From Halovenus sp037080055 (GTDB taxonomy: Archaea > Halobacteriota > Halobacteria > Halobacteriales > Haloarculaceae), in assembly GCF_037080055.1 (NCBI RefSeq), contig NZ_JBAOJI010000010.1:1-64000 (forward strand): a DNA stretch of 64,000 bases, written 5' to 3'. Below are positions 52,022 to 61,185 of this stretch, in pieces. The translations under genes and the position numbers were made by a program. How positions within the stretch are numbered: the first letter of the stretch is position 1; each line of letters starts with the position of its first letter. A model generated the notes under the pieces. That model made no database searches and had not been told where the DNA came from. It was given only the letters and a program-made list of their open reading frames with translations.

Positions 52022-52101
52022 AGTCGGTGGGCTTCCGCGCTGCATCCGCTGTGATGTTTGCACTCCCCCGGTGTTGAGTACTCAGTCTGCTCCCACTGTC
52101 G

Positions 52102-52115
52102 ACTGTGTACACAGT
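52102..52115. promoter_or_regulatory. ACTGTGTACACAGT palindrome
   Basis: Third exact copy of the 14-bp palindrome, 80 bp past the winged-helix gene, in a 418-base region (52022-52439) without genes. Confidence 0.55.
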
Positions 52116-52224
52116 TGTCGTACTGGCGACAGTCCCGTTCCTAGCCCGAGTATCTCTGCCTGAGTGTGTCAATTGCTGGAACGCGGTCTAGGAGACTGTG
52201 TATTGTTTTCGTTGTTGCGTTCCG

Positions 52225-52267
52225 ACCCTCAACTTCACGAACAAATATTTGTGAAGTTTCCGAGGGT
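52225..52267. terminator. Strong hairpin between convergent genes
   Basis: ACCCTCAACTTCAC (52225-52238) pairs with GTGAAGTT (52251-52258) and GAGGGT (52262-52267) around a 12-nt loop that itself contains AAATATTT. It contains CTTCAC-N12-GTGAAG as at 26963-26986. Its place between convergent genes suits a two-way terminator, but a protein site is equally possible. Confidence 0.45.
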
Positions 52268-52439
52268 GAGTGCGGAGTGGAGCCGGACAACCCACTCTGC
52301 TCTGGTCAGACACACCCCTCTAACCGAGTTAAACACCCCTATACCATCAGCAGCTTTCCGAGCAAAACAGACCAGACCATCCAGATTCCTCCACCCGTAG
52401 AATGGAAGCAAATCAATTCCGACGACCCACAGCCGACTT

Positions 52440-53096
52440 TCACTTCGGTTTAGCTGACTGCTTTGCCTTCGACTTTGCCTGCCCCGTAACGAAAAACGCG
52501 ATAAAAAGCGGAATAAGATACCCGACTGACGCAACGAGCATACTAACAATATCGAACTGCGGGCCGGGTTGCAACGTTGGAATGTGGAACAGAATAACAG
52601 CAGCAACCAAGAAATTCACCCCAATCACGATCAACGTAGCAGGGGTTCGTGACCGATTTTTCCTCAGGCTGAGAAGCCATGTGAATCCGGAGACTAACAG
52701 CGAGAACACCGCGACTAGGACAGCAGTAATCGTGAACAGGAGTGTCGTTTCGAGAATGATTCGGAGAACGAAACTAAGCCCGGCATCCGAAGTACCAGCC
52801 CCGGACAGAAGCGGACCAGACGTACCAGTGATAACCACCGTACCAAGCACGGCAAGAATCACGCCGATGATTTTGAGGTATCCTGCTCCGCGGAACCGCC
52901 GTAAGAACTGCGACCGCATAACTCGGCCTCTCAGCCCTCCGCGACGATTCTCTCGTCCCGTCCGCGAATCATAATCTACCCATGCATCACGAGACTGACT
53001 ACCCTCTGCCTGTGTATCCGTTCCTCGATCATGCTCTCCGTCACTGTGCCTGCGGTCGTGTTGCGCAGAGTCTTCATCACCACGATTCTCTGGCAT
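52440..53096 (-). CDS. Four-helix membrane protein, paralogue A
   Basis: From the ATG at 53096 (MPENRGDEDSAQHDRRHSD) a polar Arg/Asp-rich lead of about 60 residues is followed by RGRVMRSQFLRRFRGAGYLK and four hydrophobic segments (IIGVILAVLGTVVITG, LLFTITAVLVAVFSLLVSGF, LIVIGVNFLVAAVILFHI, SMLVASVGYLIPLFIAFFVT). The RGRVMRSQFLRRFRGAGYL box is shared with the upstream gene, also at the DNA level. The longer frame to 53198 would add untidy residues. Next to the transfer ATPases; a mating-pore component is possible. Confidence 0.65.
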   Translation of the reverse strand: MPENRGDEDSAQHDRRHSDGEHDRGTDTQAEGSQSRDAWVDYDSRTGRENRRGGLRGRVMRSQFLRRFRGAGYLKIIGVILAVLGTVVITGTSGPLLSGAGTSDAGLSFVLRIILETTLLFTITAVLVAVFSLLVSGFTWLLSLRKNRSRTPATLIVIGVNFLVAAVILFHIPTLQPGPQFDIVSMLVASVGYLIPLFIAFFVTGQAKSKAKQSAKPK

Positions 53097-53277
53097 AAAT
53101 CTACACACCAGTACGCTAATGATGCAATTAAGTGTTTGTCTCCTCGTTCTTTCTTGTCGTGGAGTGGAAGCAGACACTCTGAAAACGCTGTTGGGCAATC
53201 GGCCACGCTGTGTTGAAAACGATCACGGTCGTCGTGGGAAATCGCTGAATTCCACCGACGATGACACAGCAGTCGTC

Positions 53278-54006
53278 TTACCGCATTCGGAAGAGCAACG
53301 TCGGAAGGAATTTGTACGACATCAACACTAACACGATCAGCAACATGCTGTACAACGGCATTAACGGGCCGTTTGGGTGTATCATGAAGAACAGTCCGTC
53401 AATGCCGCCGCTGATGAGTCGCCGGGAGAATGGAATCAACCACAACGCTCCAACAAGCAACACCGTATTCCCACCAATCATGCACCGCATAACGGAAGCA
53501 CCGGTGAAGCGAGACGCGATGATGGCCCACACAAATACCATCCCCATGGCCAGCCCCATCGAAACTGTCGAATACAGTAGCGTGACAACGATGAAGCGCA
53601 CGAATCCTGAGAATCCACCGCCACCGCCAGCGCCGCTTTGCGTCGGGGTTCCTGTTGCTGAGAACAACATTACAAGCGTCAAGAGTAGTAACAGCGGCGC
53701 ACCGAATTTGACGAGGTATCCTGCTCCGCGGAACCGCCGTAAGAACTGCGACCGCATAACTCGGCCTCGTAACCGCCGGAATGTGTTCCGTTGTCGGTGG
53801 CGCTTCTGAGCCGAAGACTGCCCGCGTTGCTGTGCAGTTCCCCACGTATCGTCAGGTCTGCGACTCGAATTACGACTGTGTTGTTGCTGTGACTGATCTC
53901 GGTCTTGATCACCCTGCGGTCGTCGCTGTGGATGTGATTCTCCACCCCAGCTTGAGTCGTCGGTGGTATCGTCGCCGGTTGACGGGCTACTCCAGTCGTT
54001 AGTCAT
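53278..54006 (-). CDS. Four-helix membrane protein, paralogue B
   Basis: The 242 residues have a polar Q/R/S-rich lead to about 75, then LRGRVMRSQFLRRFRGAGYL and four to five hydrophobic segments (FGAPLLLLLTLVMLF, LLYSTVSMGLAMGMVFVWAI, NTVLLVGALWLIPFS, SMLLIVLVLMSYKFLP) with a Gly-rich stretch (GAGGGGGFSG). Paralogous to the gene at 52440; about 55 bases over the shared box are identical in DNA, which suggests recent conversion. It is transcribed away from the ATPase genes. Confidence 0.65.
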   Translation of the reverse strand: MTNDWSSPSTGDDTTDDSSWGGESHPQRRPQGDQDRDQSQQQHSRNSSRRPDDTWGTAQQRGQSSAQKRHRQRNTFRRLRGRVMRSQFLRRFRGAGYLVKFGAPLLLLLTLVMLFSATGTPTQSGAGGGGGFSGFVRFIVVTLLYSTVSMGLAMGMVFVWAIIASRFTGASVMRCMIGGNTVLLVGALWLIPFSRRLISGGIDGLFFMIHPNGPLMPLYSMLLIVLVLMSYKFLPTLLFRMR

Positions 54007-54157
54007 CTCGTTATATGTGATTCGGCATTCGACGGATTAAATGTTCGTCTCTTCACCCAGAACCCGTTATAGTGCGCGCCTCGGCATTGAGGATCAGTCA
54101 CCGTGACTGCGAAATCCACGGTTTATGTACGCACCAAGCACAAATACACAAACACAC

Positions 54158-55615
54158 ATGACGTTGCCGTTCCACGCCACTACTGGAGAGTCCCTGCGAA
54201 AACAATACGTCAGTCAGTTCCACAGTCACGATACTGCGAACGCTCCCTTCGATGCAACTGGCGTGCTCCGCACCGGGCGACTATTATCTCGACTCACCGG
54301 CACAACGCAAACAATCCAGTCACACGAAATCACACCAGCTATCGAAGACGCAGTGAAAGAAACACGGGCAATAACGCACAAAGGCGCTGAACCGATGCTG
54401 TTCAAAGTCCGCCCGTACAAATACGCTCAAACGCCGATACATAGCGGGAAAGTTGTCTGGGAGCAAGGGTTCGCGGACATGTTCCGGACGTATCTCAAGT
54501 TCGTCAACGTTTCCCCGATTTTCTCATTCGAGATTTGGCTGCACGAATCAACCGTTGACGTGCGCATTTTCGCCTGGAATAAGCGCGGTGAAGAATACTC
54601 AGCCAAAAAAGTGGTTAACTCGATCAGTTCACGGTACCCGAACGCTGAAATTGAGCAGGTCTGGCCGAGTCGCTGGCATGAACAAAAGCCGCAAAGCGGG
54701 TTACTCCCGCTTTTCACAACTGGGAACATCGCTACAACGACGAAATTTCGGGCAAAACGGCCACGATACCACGCGTACAGAGCAGTTGATGAGCGCGCCG
54801 CCGGAGATCGGGATGTAGAAGGCGTTCAAACAACGCGGGAATACATCGACCCGATGGGAGAGTTACTGTCGGAACTCAACATCGAAAACGATTCGCTTGC
54901 CGCAGTCGTCCAACTCACAGCGCTACCCGTCGGGAGTAACTGGGCTGACAAGCGACGATGGGCAGTGTACCCGCGGAAGAAAACGCTGGACCAAGCGATT
55001 GAAACGTATAATGAACGTGAGAAAGACCGGAAACGAGACTCAACGAGTGACGAGCAAGATTACGCTGACGAAATCAAAAACCGTGCTGATGAAGACGGGT
55101 TTGCAACGAATCTCCGGTTGTACGTCGCGGGCGATCGCACCGGGAGAACACCAGCGACGGCGCGGCAAGTCGAATCGTTGTCCGAGCGGCTAGCACAAAA
55201 ACTCAAAGGCATGTTTGAAGCAGAGCAAAAACTCCGGAAAGTCGCACCGACGCGAACTCGTATGGTGAAGAAATTGTTTTCAAGAACCGCAAGTCGTGAC
55301 TTAACTGGGGATTTGTGGATGCCGAGTAACGAAGTTGCTGTGTTAGGGCATTTACCGAACCAGCAAGTCGCTTGTGACAATATGGACTGGATTGCCGAAC
55401 AAGCCGCAGAAGGCGTTCCGCAAGCCGCTCCGCGGTTCGATGACAGCGTTGGTGAATTGTATCCGATTCGAGCTGCACCGCGATCCGATTCGCCGTCCGT
55501 GGCTGATCTTGATGACTACGATGCCAAGGATGAAGATCGACGCGCAGTTGCAGCTGCATCCGATTTCGATCCGAAGGTCGAGAGCGATCACCCGTGGTAT
55601 CCGAGTGACAACTGA
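54158..55615 (+). CDS. VirB4 N-domain-like conjugation protein
   Basis: The 485 residues include PMLFKVRPYKYAQTPIHSGK and FSFEIWLHESTVDVRIFAWN, then KVVNSISSRYPNAEIEQVWP. This is the pattern of the N-terminal domain of VirB4/TraC/TraG-type ATPases: a strand with F-E-I-W, V-R-hh, then a helix and YPxAxIxxV. No Walker motif is present. Since the next gene begins with the ATPase core, the two proteins may be the two halves of an ATPase that is one chain elsewhere. The ATG at 54158 is about 32 nt after a TTTATGTAC TATA-like element, so I prefer it to 54125. Confidence 0.6.
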   Translation: MTLPFHATTGESLRKQYVSQFHSHDTANAPFDATGVLRTGRLLSRLTGTTQTIQSHEITPAIEDAVKETRAITHKGAEPMLFKVRPYKYAQTPIHSGKVVWEQGFADMFRTYLKFVNVSPIFSFEIWLHESTVDVRIFAWNKRGEEYSAKKVVNSISSRYPNAEIEQVWPSRWHEQKPQSGLLPLFTTGNIATTTKFRAKRPRYHAYRAVDERAAGDRDVEGVQTTREYIDPMGELLSELNIENDSLAAVVQLTALPVGSNWADKRRWAVYPRKKTLDQAIETYNEREKDRKRDSTSDEQDYADEIKNRADEDGFATNLRLYVAGDRTGRTPATARQVESLSERLAQKLKGMFEAEQKLRKVAPTRTRMVKKLFSRTASRDLTGDLWMPSNEVAVLGHLPNQQVACDNMDWIAEQAAEGVPQAAPRFDDSVGELYPIRAAPRSDSPSVADLDDYDAKDEDRRAVAAASDFDPKVESDHPWYPSDN

Positions 55616-55766
55616 CTCCAATCTTAACGGTGCACACCGGAGTATCTGCGTACGTCCGCAAGCAGACTGTTGATGCTGTGAATACGGTACGTGTTGGCCT
55701 TAATTCAGTTGACTGTGTATACTATTCTCCGCGCTGTTCACGGCGGGATGCTCTCTGTGTATCACG

Positions 55767-55811
55767 ATTTAAGCCGACGACCTCGGGCTTGACTCCGAGA
55801 TGAGTTCACCA
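55767..55811. repeat. Stem-loop family member
   Basis: GACCTCGGGCTTGACTCCGA with a shortened CGG(G)-CTTGA-(C)TCCG stem, then GAGTTCACC. Same order as at 39945-39976. The 272-base gap between the two ATPase genes otherwise holds a CTGTGTAT half-site near 55713 and 55755. Confidence 0.45.
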
Positions 55812-55887
55812 TGTGACCATCGCAGGTTCACTGTGACCGTAGAGAATGCAGAGTATTTTATCCGTACGCGTCTTAGTGCTGGCAACA

Positions 55888-58800
55888 ATGGCTAGCGGTG
55901 AAGAGAACCCACCACAAGATCATCCGGACAGTGATTCTGAAGACCACACCGCACCCGGATTATTCGGCGATCAAACCCCAGAACACAACTCTACCGGTAC
56001 CGAAGGAGTCCCTGACGCGCCGACAAGAGAACACAAGTCCGCTCACCGACGCGGTGATTCAGCACCGCAATACGAGTTCGAACCCGTCAACCCCGATGAA
56101 TGGGGCGTAACGTGCGACGTGTTCGGAACTGACTATATTCACGAATTCGAGCCGGACACCGTTCACAACGACAAAATCGTTGAAAGTAATGCGTATCTCC
56201 GAAAAAAACACCGATCAGCCGACAGCGAAACAATGGCCGGGTTGACCGCGCGAACCGCCTTCGAATACAACGCCCTGTATCCTGAAGTCCCGATTTGGCT
56301 CGGATACACCGACGCCAGAAACCCATACTCTGGAACGCGTTTCGTCCCGTTTTCCTCGGATGGTGAGAACTGGTTCCAGCATCTCGCATTTTTCGGCGGG
56401 ACTGGGTCGGGGAAATCTACGTCGCTGGTAAATTCGCTCGTACAACTCGCATACGGCGGATACGGATTCTGCTTCATCGATCCGGATAGTGACGGAGTAT
56501 ACGACTTACTGCAACGAATCCCAGAACACCGCACTGACGACGTGATTTTCATTCAGCCGCCGGTCGGTAAATACGATAAAGTCACACCACTCAGCTTTCT
56601 TCACATTGAGAAATACCCAAATGAAGGCGAAGACGAGTACGACGCCCGGGTTTCTCGGATGGTTAACGCGGTGCTTGAACCGATTGCCGGCGATCAAAAA
56701 CTGTACGCTCGGATGAAACGCGTCCTGAAAGTCTTGGTTCAACTGTTCTTAGATTTAGATGAGGACTACACGCTGGTGAGCGTGCATAAAATTCTCATCG
56801 ACGAGGACATCCGCCAAGGCTTCATCGAGGAACTCAAAGAACGCGATGTTGACAGGGCTGATGAGGTTATCGACGAACTCGAAATGATCGATGAAGACAT
56901 TGAACAAGAAGATTTAGAGCCATTACTTGGTCGTGTAATGCAGTGGGTGCTCGACAGAACAGCACGAAAAACCGTTGCGCACCCGACTTCGACGTTTGAC
57001 ATGGTCGAAGCCATCGAAAACGGGAAAATCATCGTGTGCGACCCGAAAGAGAATGACATTTCGTCTGACGTAGCTGTCGCCATCGCGTCCGTGCTGGCTC
57101 ACAAACTCTGGGATGCGATTCGGCACCGTTACGACCCCACCAGTTCCGACGCATTGACACCGTTTTTCTTGGCGACAGATGAACTCGACGACGCATTTAC
57201 GTACTCAACGCCGATTCCCAGCATGATTAGTAACGCCCGGAAATTCCGCTTAGGGTTGTTACTCGCTTCGCAGTACCCAGGGCAACTCAGCGTGCTCAGC
57301 GATCAAGATACAGAAGCATGGGAGGACGCAATTTTGAATCAAGTCGGAACCATAATCGCCGGGAGAAACAGCGAGCAAGGTGAAGCTGAAAAAGTCTGCG
57401 GGCGGTTTGAAGGAATTAAACCTGAAGACATCTCGAACCTCGACGATCACACCGGGTACGTCAAAACCACGACAGCTGATGGTCAAAGCGATCCGATAAA
57501 AATCAACACGTTCCCGCCAGCTCCGCCGATTCGGACGCGGCGAGAGGTTGAGGAAGACATCATCGAACCGGCGCTTGACCGGTACGGTGTTGACCCGAGC
57601 GACGCTGTTGCGAAAGGCGAATCGATGGTAGAACAAGTTGTCAGCGGAGAAGTGTCGCTGAACACGGGCGTAAACGGGATCGCAATCGAAACTGACACGA
57701 TGCTAGCCGCGATTGACGCAGTTGGAATCCAAGCCGGTGCCGTTGAGGCTGACTACGGTGTGCGCGTCACCGCAGTCGCCAACGAGATTCGTAACCGTGC
57801 GAACCTCGCACCACCCACCGCAGACGACGGCGTCACCGACCAAGCACTCGAACGCATCATCGTCGAGGAACTCCCGGAATCATACGTCCGGACAGAAATT
57901 CAAGACGATGACGTTATTATCTCGTTAACTGAGGCTGGCCGGCAAAAAACCCGTGACGTATCCAGTGGTCGTGGTGGGAGCGCTGGCGGTGCACTCCATC
58001 ATCAACTCGCCTTGGATGTCCGTGATTACCTGACTGCTGTCGGGTTCGACGTTGACGTGGTTGACCAGTATGGCGGTGGTGAAGAACCAGATTTAGTTGC
58101 GACGCCGCCACAACCGGAAATCAGCATCAGCGGTGACGCACGACCAGTAACAGAGATTGCCGACGAGCACGATCTTGATATTGGTGAGTTGCTTGACTCT
58201 CACCCCGGGAGTGACTCCATCACAGATGAGTTATGGCAGGTCGCCGGCCCGGAACCGTCAGACGTGTATGTCGAGGTTGAGCAGAGTACAGACGGCGCGC
58301 AAACACTGCAGAACCTCTCCAAAGCCGTCGAAGACGACGCCCGCTGCGTGTTCGTCGTCGGATCAGAAGAGAAGCTGAACACGACGCTCACAGCGCTACA
58401 AAACCCACCGTACCACAAACGCGCTCACACGCCTGACGCCGCTTGCGGATTGTACACTAGTACAAACCCGCTGCACGTCGAATCGACTGTGCAGTCCGAC
58501 AGCGGAGAGCACTACTGGCGAGCGCTCAAACCCAGCGATGCTGGCCGAACGCGCTGGGACTTACTGACGACAGATGACTCAACATGGATCGATCCAAGCG
58601 ATCCAGACACCGACCCACGCCTTCGATTAACATTCAGTCAATCAGCTCAACGGTCGGAACTCCCACTGCAACACTTCCGCAACGCAGTTCCGCGGTCACC
58701 GGATTTGCCAGCATGGGGCGGGAAAGACCCTGAGACGGGAACGTGGAAAGTATTCACACCGACCGATAGCGGCATCGAGCAGGAAGTCTTCGACTCGCGG

Positions 58801-60069
58801 AGTGACATGTCCGACAAGTACAGCGAGATCAAAGATCCATTCCGCCCTGTCCACGAATTCGATCGGCGTCCCACCGTTGATGACTGGGCAGTCCTATCCT
58901 TGCCTGAAGCTGAAGCTGACCAAGATGCACCAGTACTGCATCGGCCTGTACGGCCTTCACCGAGCGCTGACGCAGACGATGCGGGTGGCGCTGTTGAGAT
59001 TGAAGAAATTGAATTAACCGCACCCTCGCGCCCTGAGCGTGTGCAAATCACTGCAGACGCGTCTGTAAACAGCGGTAGCGGGAGTGGTGACGGTGCTGAG
59101 GGTGATGTGCCGAGCGTTGCTGATGCAGTCGATACAACTCAGGAACACACTGACGAGGCCAGCCCTAGTGGAGGAAGTAGTGATGTCGGTACTGAGAATA
59201 TCGGTGAGGATTGTGGCGGTGTTGCTGACGGTGATACTGATGACGTGCCGTCGATTGGCGGTGATGATGGCATCGAGTGGGGGAATGTAGAAGTTGGTGA
59301 GTCAAGCGATGACTCAACGGTTGACGATGAATTAGAACTTGATGCAGTGACCGATGATGACGGCGAGTCCACCGGTGAAACACACCGTGCGACTGATGAC
59401 AGTTCCGGGAACGATGGTGAGAGTGCCGGTAATCACGCCGATAACGAGGCTGTAAGCATCGGCGAACAAGACGCCCGGAGCGATACCAACGAAGGTGACT
59501 GGGATAGTGAGTCCGCTCAGGAAGAATTCGATGCAGTTTCTGATGCCGACATATTTGATCCGGCGGCGGCGAACAACACCGATGAAAGCGCTGACACTGC
59601 CGACACGCCTGATGAAACAGCTGAGGAAGGGGAATCAACCGTGGCTGAAGAAAAACCCGCTAACGGCGCTGTGAGCAGCGAAGACCAATCGTCAGCTGAG
59701 GACTTCATCAGCCAGAGTGAGTCCAGCGACAACACGACGGTGACTCCCGACGCTGCTGACGCCAACGCCGCTACCGCTGACACCAGTACAGACAACGCCG
59801 GAGAAATCGAGCGCAGTGAAGACGATCACGACGACACCGATGATGGCGACGGCGCTCCCGATCTCTCCCCCGACGACGCCGACACAGACACCACCACCGC
59901 TGACGTTGATGCTGACGCCCTCGGCAGCGAGGAAAACGCGGTTGCTGAGAACGCCGGCGACACCGACGAACCCACGACTCACGGTGAACACGGCGATAAC
60001 AGTGATGATGAGAGCACTGAAACTGACGCGTCTTCAGACACTGATCTCGACGATGAATGGGTGCTTTAA
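55888..60069 (+). CDS. VirD4/TraG-HerA-like conjugation ATPase with PD-(D/E)XK-like segment
   Basis: The 1,393-residue protein begins with a polar lead. FFGGTGSGKSTSLVNSLVQL gives Walker A (GGTGSGKS, 170-177). FFLATDELDDAF gives a Walker B-like DELD (431-434), and FRLGLLLASQYPGQL follows as motif III of T4SS coupling ATPases. Near 700-830 a second domain shows LALDVRDYLTAVGFDVDVVD, GGEEPDLVATPP (PD at 734-735) and DVYVEVEQST (ExE at 796-798), then FVVGSEEKLN, a PD-(D/E)XK nuclease-like order with Q in place of K. The last 340 residues are an acidic D/E/S/T tail. A TATTTTATCC box supports the ATG at 55888. Role: pumping or processing DNA in transfer. Confidence 0.78.
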   Translation: MASGEENPPQDHPDSDSEDHTAPGLFGDQTPEHNSTGTEGVPDAPTREHKSAHRRGDSAPQYEFEPVNPDEWGVTCDVFGTDYIHEFEPDTVHNDKIVESNAYLRKKHRSADSETMAGLTARTAFEYNALYPEVPIWLGYTDARNPYSGTRFVPFSSDGENWFQHLAFFGGTGSGKSTSLVNSLVQLAYGGYGFCFIDPDSDGVYDLLQRIPEHRTDDVIFIQPPVGKYDKVTPLSFLHIEKYPNEGEDEYDARVSRMVNAVLEPIAGDQKLYARMKRVLKVLVQLFLDLDEDYTLVSVHKILIDEDIRQGFIEELKERDVDRADEVIDELEMIDEDIEQEDLEPLLGRVMQWVLDRTARKTVAHPTSTFDMVEAIENGKIIVCDPKENDISSDVAVAIASVLAHKLWDAIRHRYDPTSSDALTPFFLATDELDDAFTYSTPIPSMISNARKFRLGLLLASQYPGQLSVLSDQDTEAWEDAILNQVGTIIAGRNSEQGEAEKVCGRFEGIKPEDISNLDDHTGYVKTTTADGQSDPIKINTFPPAPPIRTRREVEEDIIEPALDRYGVDPSDAVAKGESMVEQVVSGEVSLNTGVNGIAIETDTMLAAIDAVGIQAGAVEADYGVRVTAVANEIRNRANLAPPTADDGVTDQALERIIVEELPESYVRTEIQDDDVIISLTEAGRQKTRDVSSGRGGSAGGALHHQLALDVRDYLTAVGFDVDVVDQYGGGEEPDLVATPPQPEISISGDARPVTEIADEHDLDIGELLDSHPGSDSITDELWQVAGPEPSDVYVEVEQSTDGAQTLQNLSKAVEDDARCVFVVGSEEKLNTTLTALQNPPYHKRAHTPDAACGLYTSTNPLHVESTVQSDSGEHYWRALKPSDAGRTRWDLLTTDDSTWIDPSDPDTDPRLRLTFSQSAQRSELPLQHFRNAVPRSPDLPAWGGKDPETGTWKVFTPTDSGIEQEVFDSRSDMSDKYSEIKDPFRPVHEFDRRPTVDDWAVLSLPEAEADQDAPVLHRPVRPSPSADADDAGGAVEIEEIELTAPSRPERVQITADASVNSGSGSGDGAEGDVPSVADAVDTTQEHTDEASPSGGSSDVGTENIGEDCGGVADGDTDDVPSIGGDDGIEWGNVEVGESSDDSTVDDELELDAVTDDDGESTGETHRATDDSSGNDGESAGNHADNEAVSIGEQDARSDTNEGDWDSESAQEEFDAVSDADIFDPAAANNTDESADTADTPDETAEEGESTVAEEKPANGAVSSEDQSSAEDFISQSESSDNTTVTPDAADANAATADTSTDNAGEIERSEDDHDDTDDGDGAPDLSPDDADTDTTTADVDADALGSEENAVAENAGDTDEPTTHGEHGDNSDDESTETDASSDTDLDDEWVL

Positions 60070-60071
60070 TT

Positions 60072-61046
60072 TTAGCTGAACGTTGCTTCAGGCCGCAACA
60101 ACCCAGCATCTCGCAACTCATCCACAATCGCTTCGTAGTACACCGTGGCTTCACTGACCGTCGCTGCACCCGTCACATACGCGCTTCCAGTCGAATACAG
60201 CGAACAGTGAATCGTTGATGCTGATCGGTCATCAGCACTGTCGGACTGAGAAGAGTCATCTGCATCTACAGCGCCATCAACATGGTTGCCCGCTTCAGTT
60301 TCACGACGACTCGCCGAGGCTGGCCACTGCTGGCCAGCACTTGCATTGTGTCCGTGAACGTTGGTTGCTGACTGACAGGCGTCAGTCGCGCAGTCATCGT
60401 CTTCCGGATTCCTCTCCGACTCGCATCGGGATTGGATGAACAACGCGTTGTGTTGTTCTGGGTCGTACTGTGTCTCAAACGACTCGCCTAAGAAGACCGC
60501 AGCGTCACCTAATTGTACGTGGTGACCGGCAGCGTCGAACGTCACAACAACATTCCGCAAGCCGATAGTGATGTCATCGAGGATTGGTACGTTGTGCGAC
60601 TTGAGATCTGTCGCTAACCGCCACGTTGCCTCAACTACGTCTGCCTGAGTAACCGCGCCCTCGAACGTGAACGTTCCACCACCCCATAATTTTCCGGAAA
60701 TCGGGTCTTTGCGAGTGGAGACTGGAACGGTTAAATTGGAGCGCCGCGTGTCAGTCGGCGCGGAAATGTACTCTGACTCAGCAGCACAAACAGCTAGATC
60801 AAGGCAGCCAGCCCCGGCGACGAACTCGCCTTTGAATAAGGCGTTGCTGACTTCGGCGTTGCGTGGCAGATCCTCAGTGCTGAGTTCGTCGTCGACGGTG
60901 ATGCGAATCGCCTCATCGGGCGGGTCTTGTTCAGTAACGTCGTGCGCCGTGACCCTGGACTGCAGCGGGCCACGTGAGTCGTTCCACTGCGAGAGTGTTG
61001 CTTGATTTGCTGACTGACCGGCGAGTTCAGATTCTCTCGTGGACAT
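60072..61046 (-). CDS. Divergent TBP-like protein
   Basis: The 324 residues show two related halves in the TBP saddle pattern. The first, about 45-155, has AEVSNALFKGEFVAGAGCLD ... GGGTFTFEGAVTQADVVEAT with WRLATDLKSHNV. The second, from about 165, has RNVVVTFDAAGHHVQLGDAA, ESFETQYDPEQHNALFIQSR and, after an acidic insertion of about 60 residues, STIHCSLYSTGSAYVTGAAT followed by VSEATVYYEAIVDELRDAGL. N-V-V-h, YxPExxxxLhhR and h-h-Y-S-T-G-x-h-x-hTGA match TBP strands S1', the linker, and S5'. The DNA-contacting Phe pairs are not clear. Starts 27 nt after a CTTATAAG box. Probably an element-specific TBP; moderate certainty. Confidence 0.55.
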   Translation of the reverse strand: MSTRESELAGQSANQATLSQWNDSRGPLQSRVTAHDVTEQDPPDEAIRITVDDELSTEDLPRNAEVSNALFKGEFVAGAGCLDLAVCAAESEYISAPTDTRRSNLTVPVSTRKDPISGKLWGGGTFTFEGAVTQADVVEATWRLATDLKSHNVPILDDITIGLRNVVVTFDAAGHHVQLGDAAVFLGESFETQYDPEQHNALFIQSRCESERNPEDDDCATDACQSATNVHGHNASAGQQWPASASRRETEAGNHVDGAVDADDSSQSDSADDRSASTIHCSLYSTGSAYVTGAATVSEATVYYEAIVDELRDAGLLRPEATFS

Positions 61047-61069
61047 ACCTAAGTTTGCTCTTCCGGCCC

Positions 61070-61077
61070 CTTATAAG
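61070..61077 (-). promoter_or_regulatory. TATA box of the TBP-like gene
   Basis: CTTATAAG on the minus strand, about 27 nt from the ATG at 61046; leaderless layout. Confidence 0.6.
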
Positions 61078-61185
61078 ATCACAAATTCGCTTGACTTCTC
61101 GGAGGTTTACCGAACATTAGGCCATTAGCACAGGGCTGACCGCCAGGTAGTTCACTGGATTCTTACCACCCAGCACGCTGACTAT

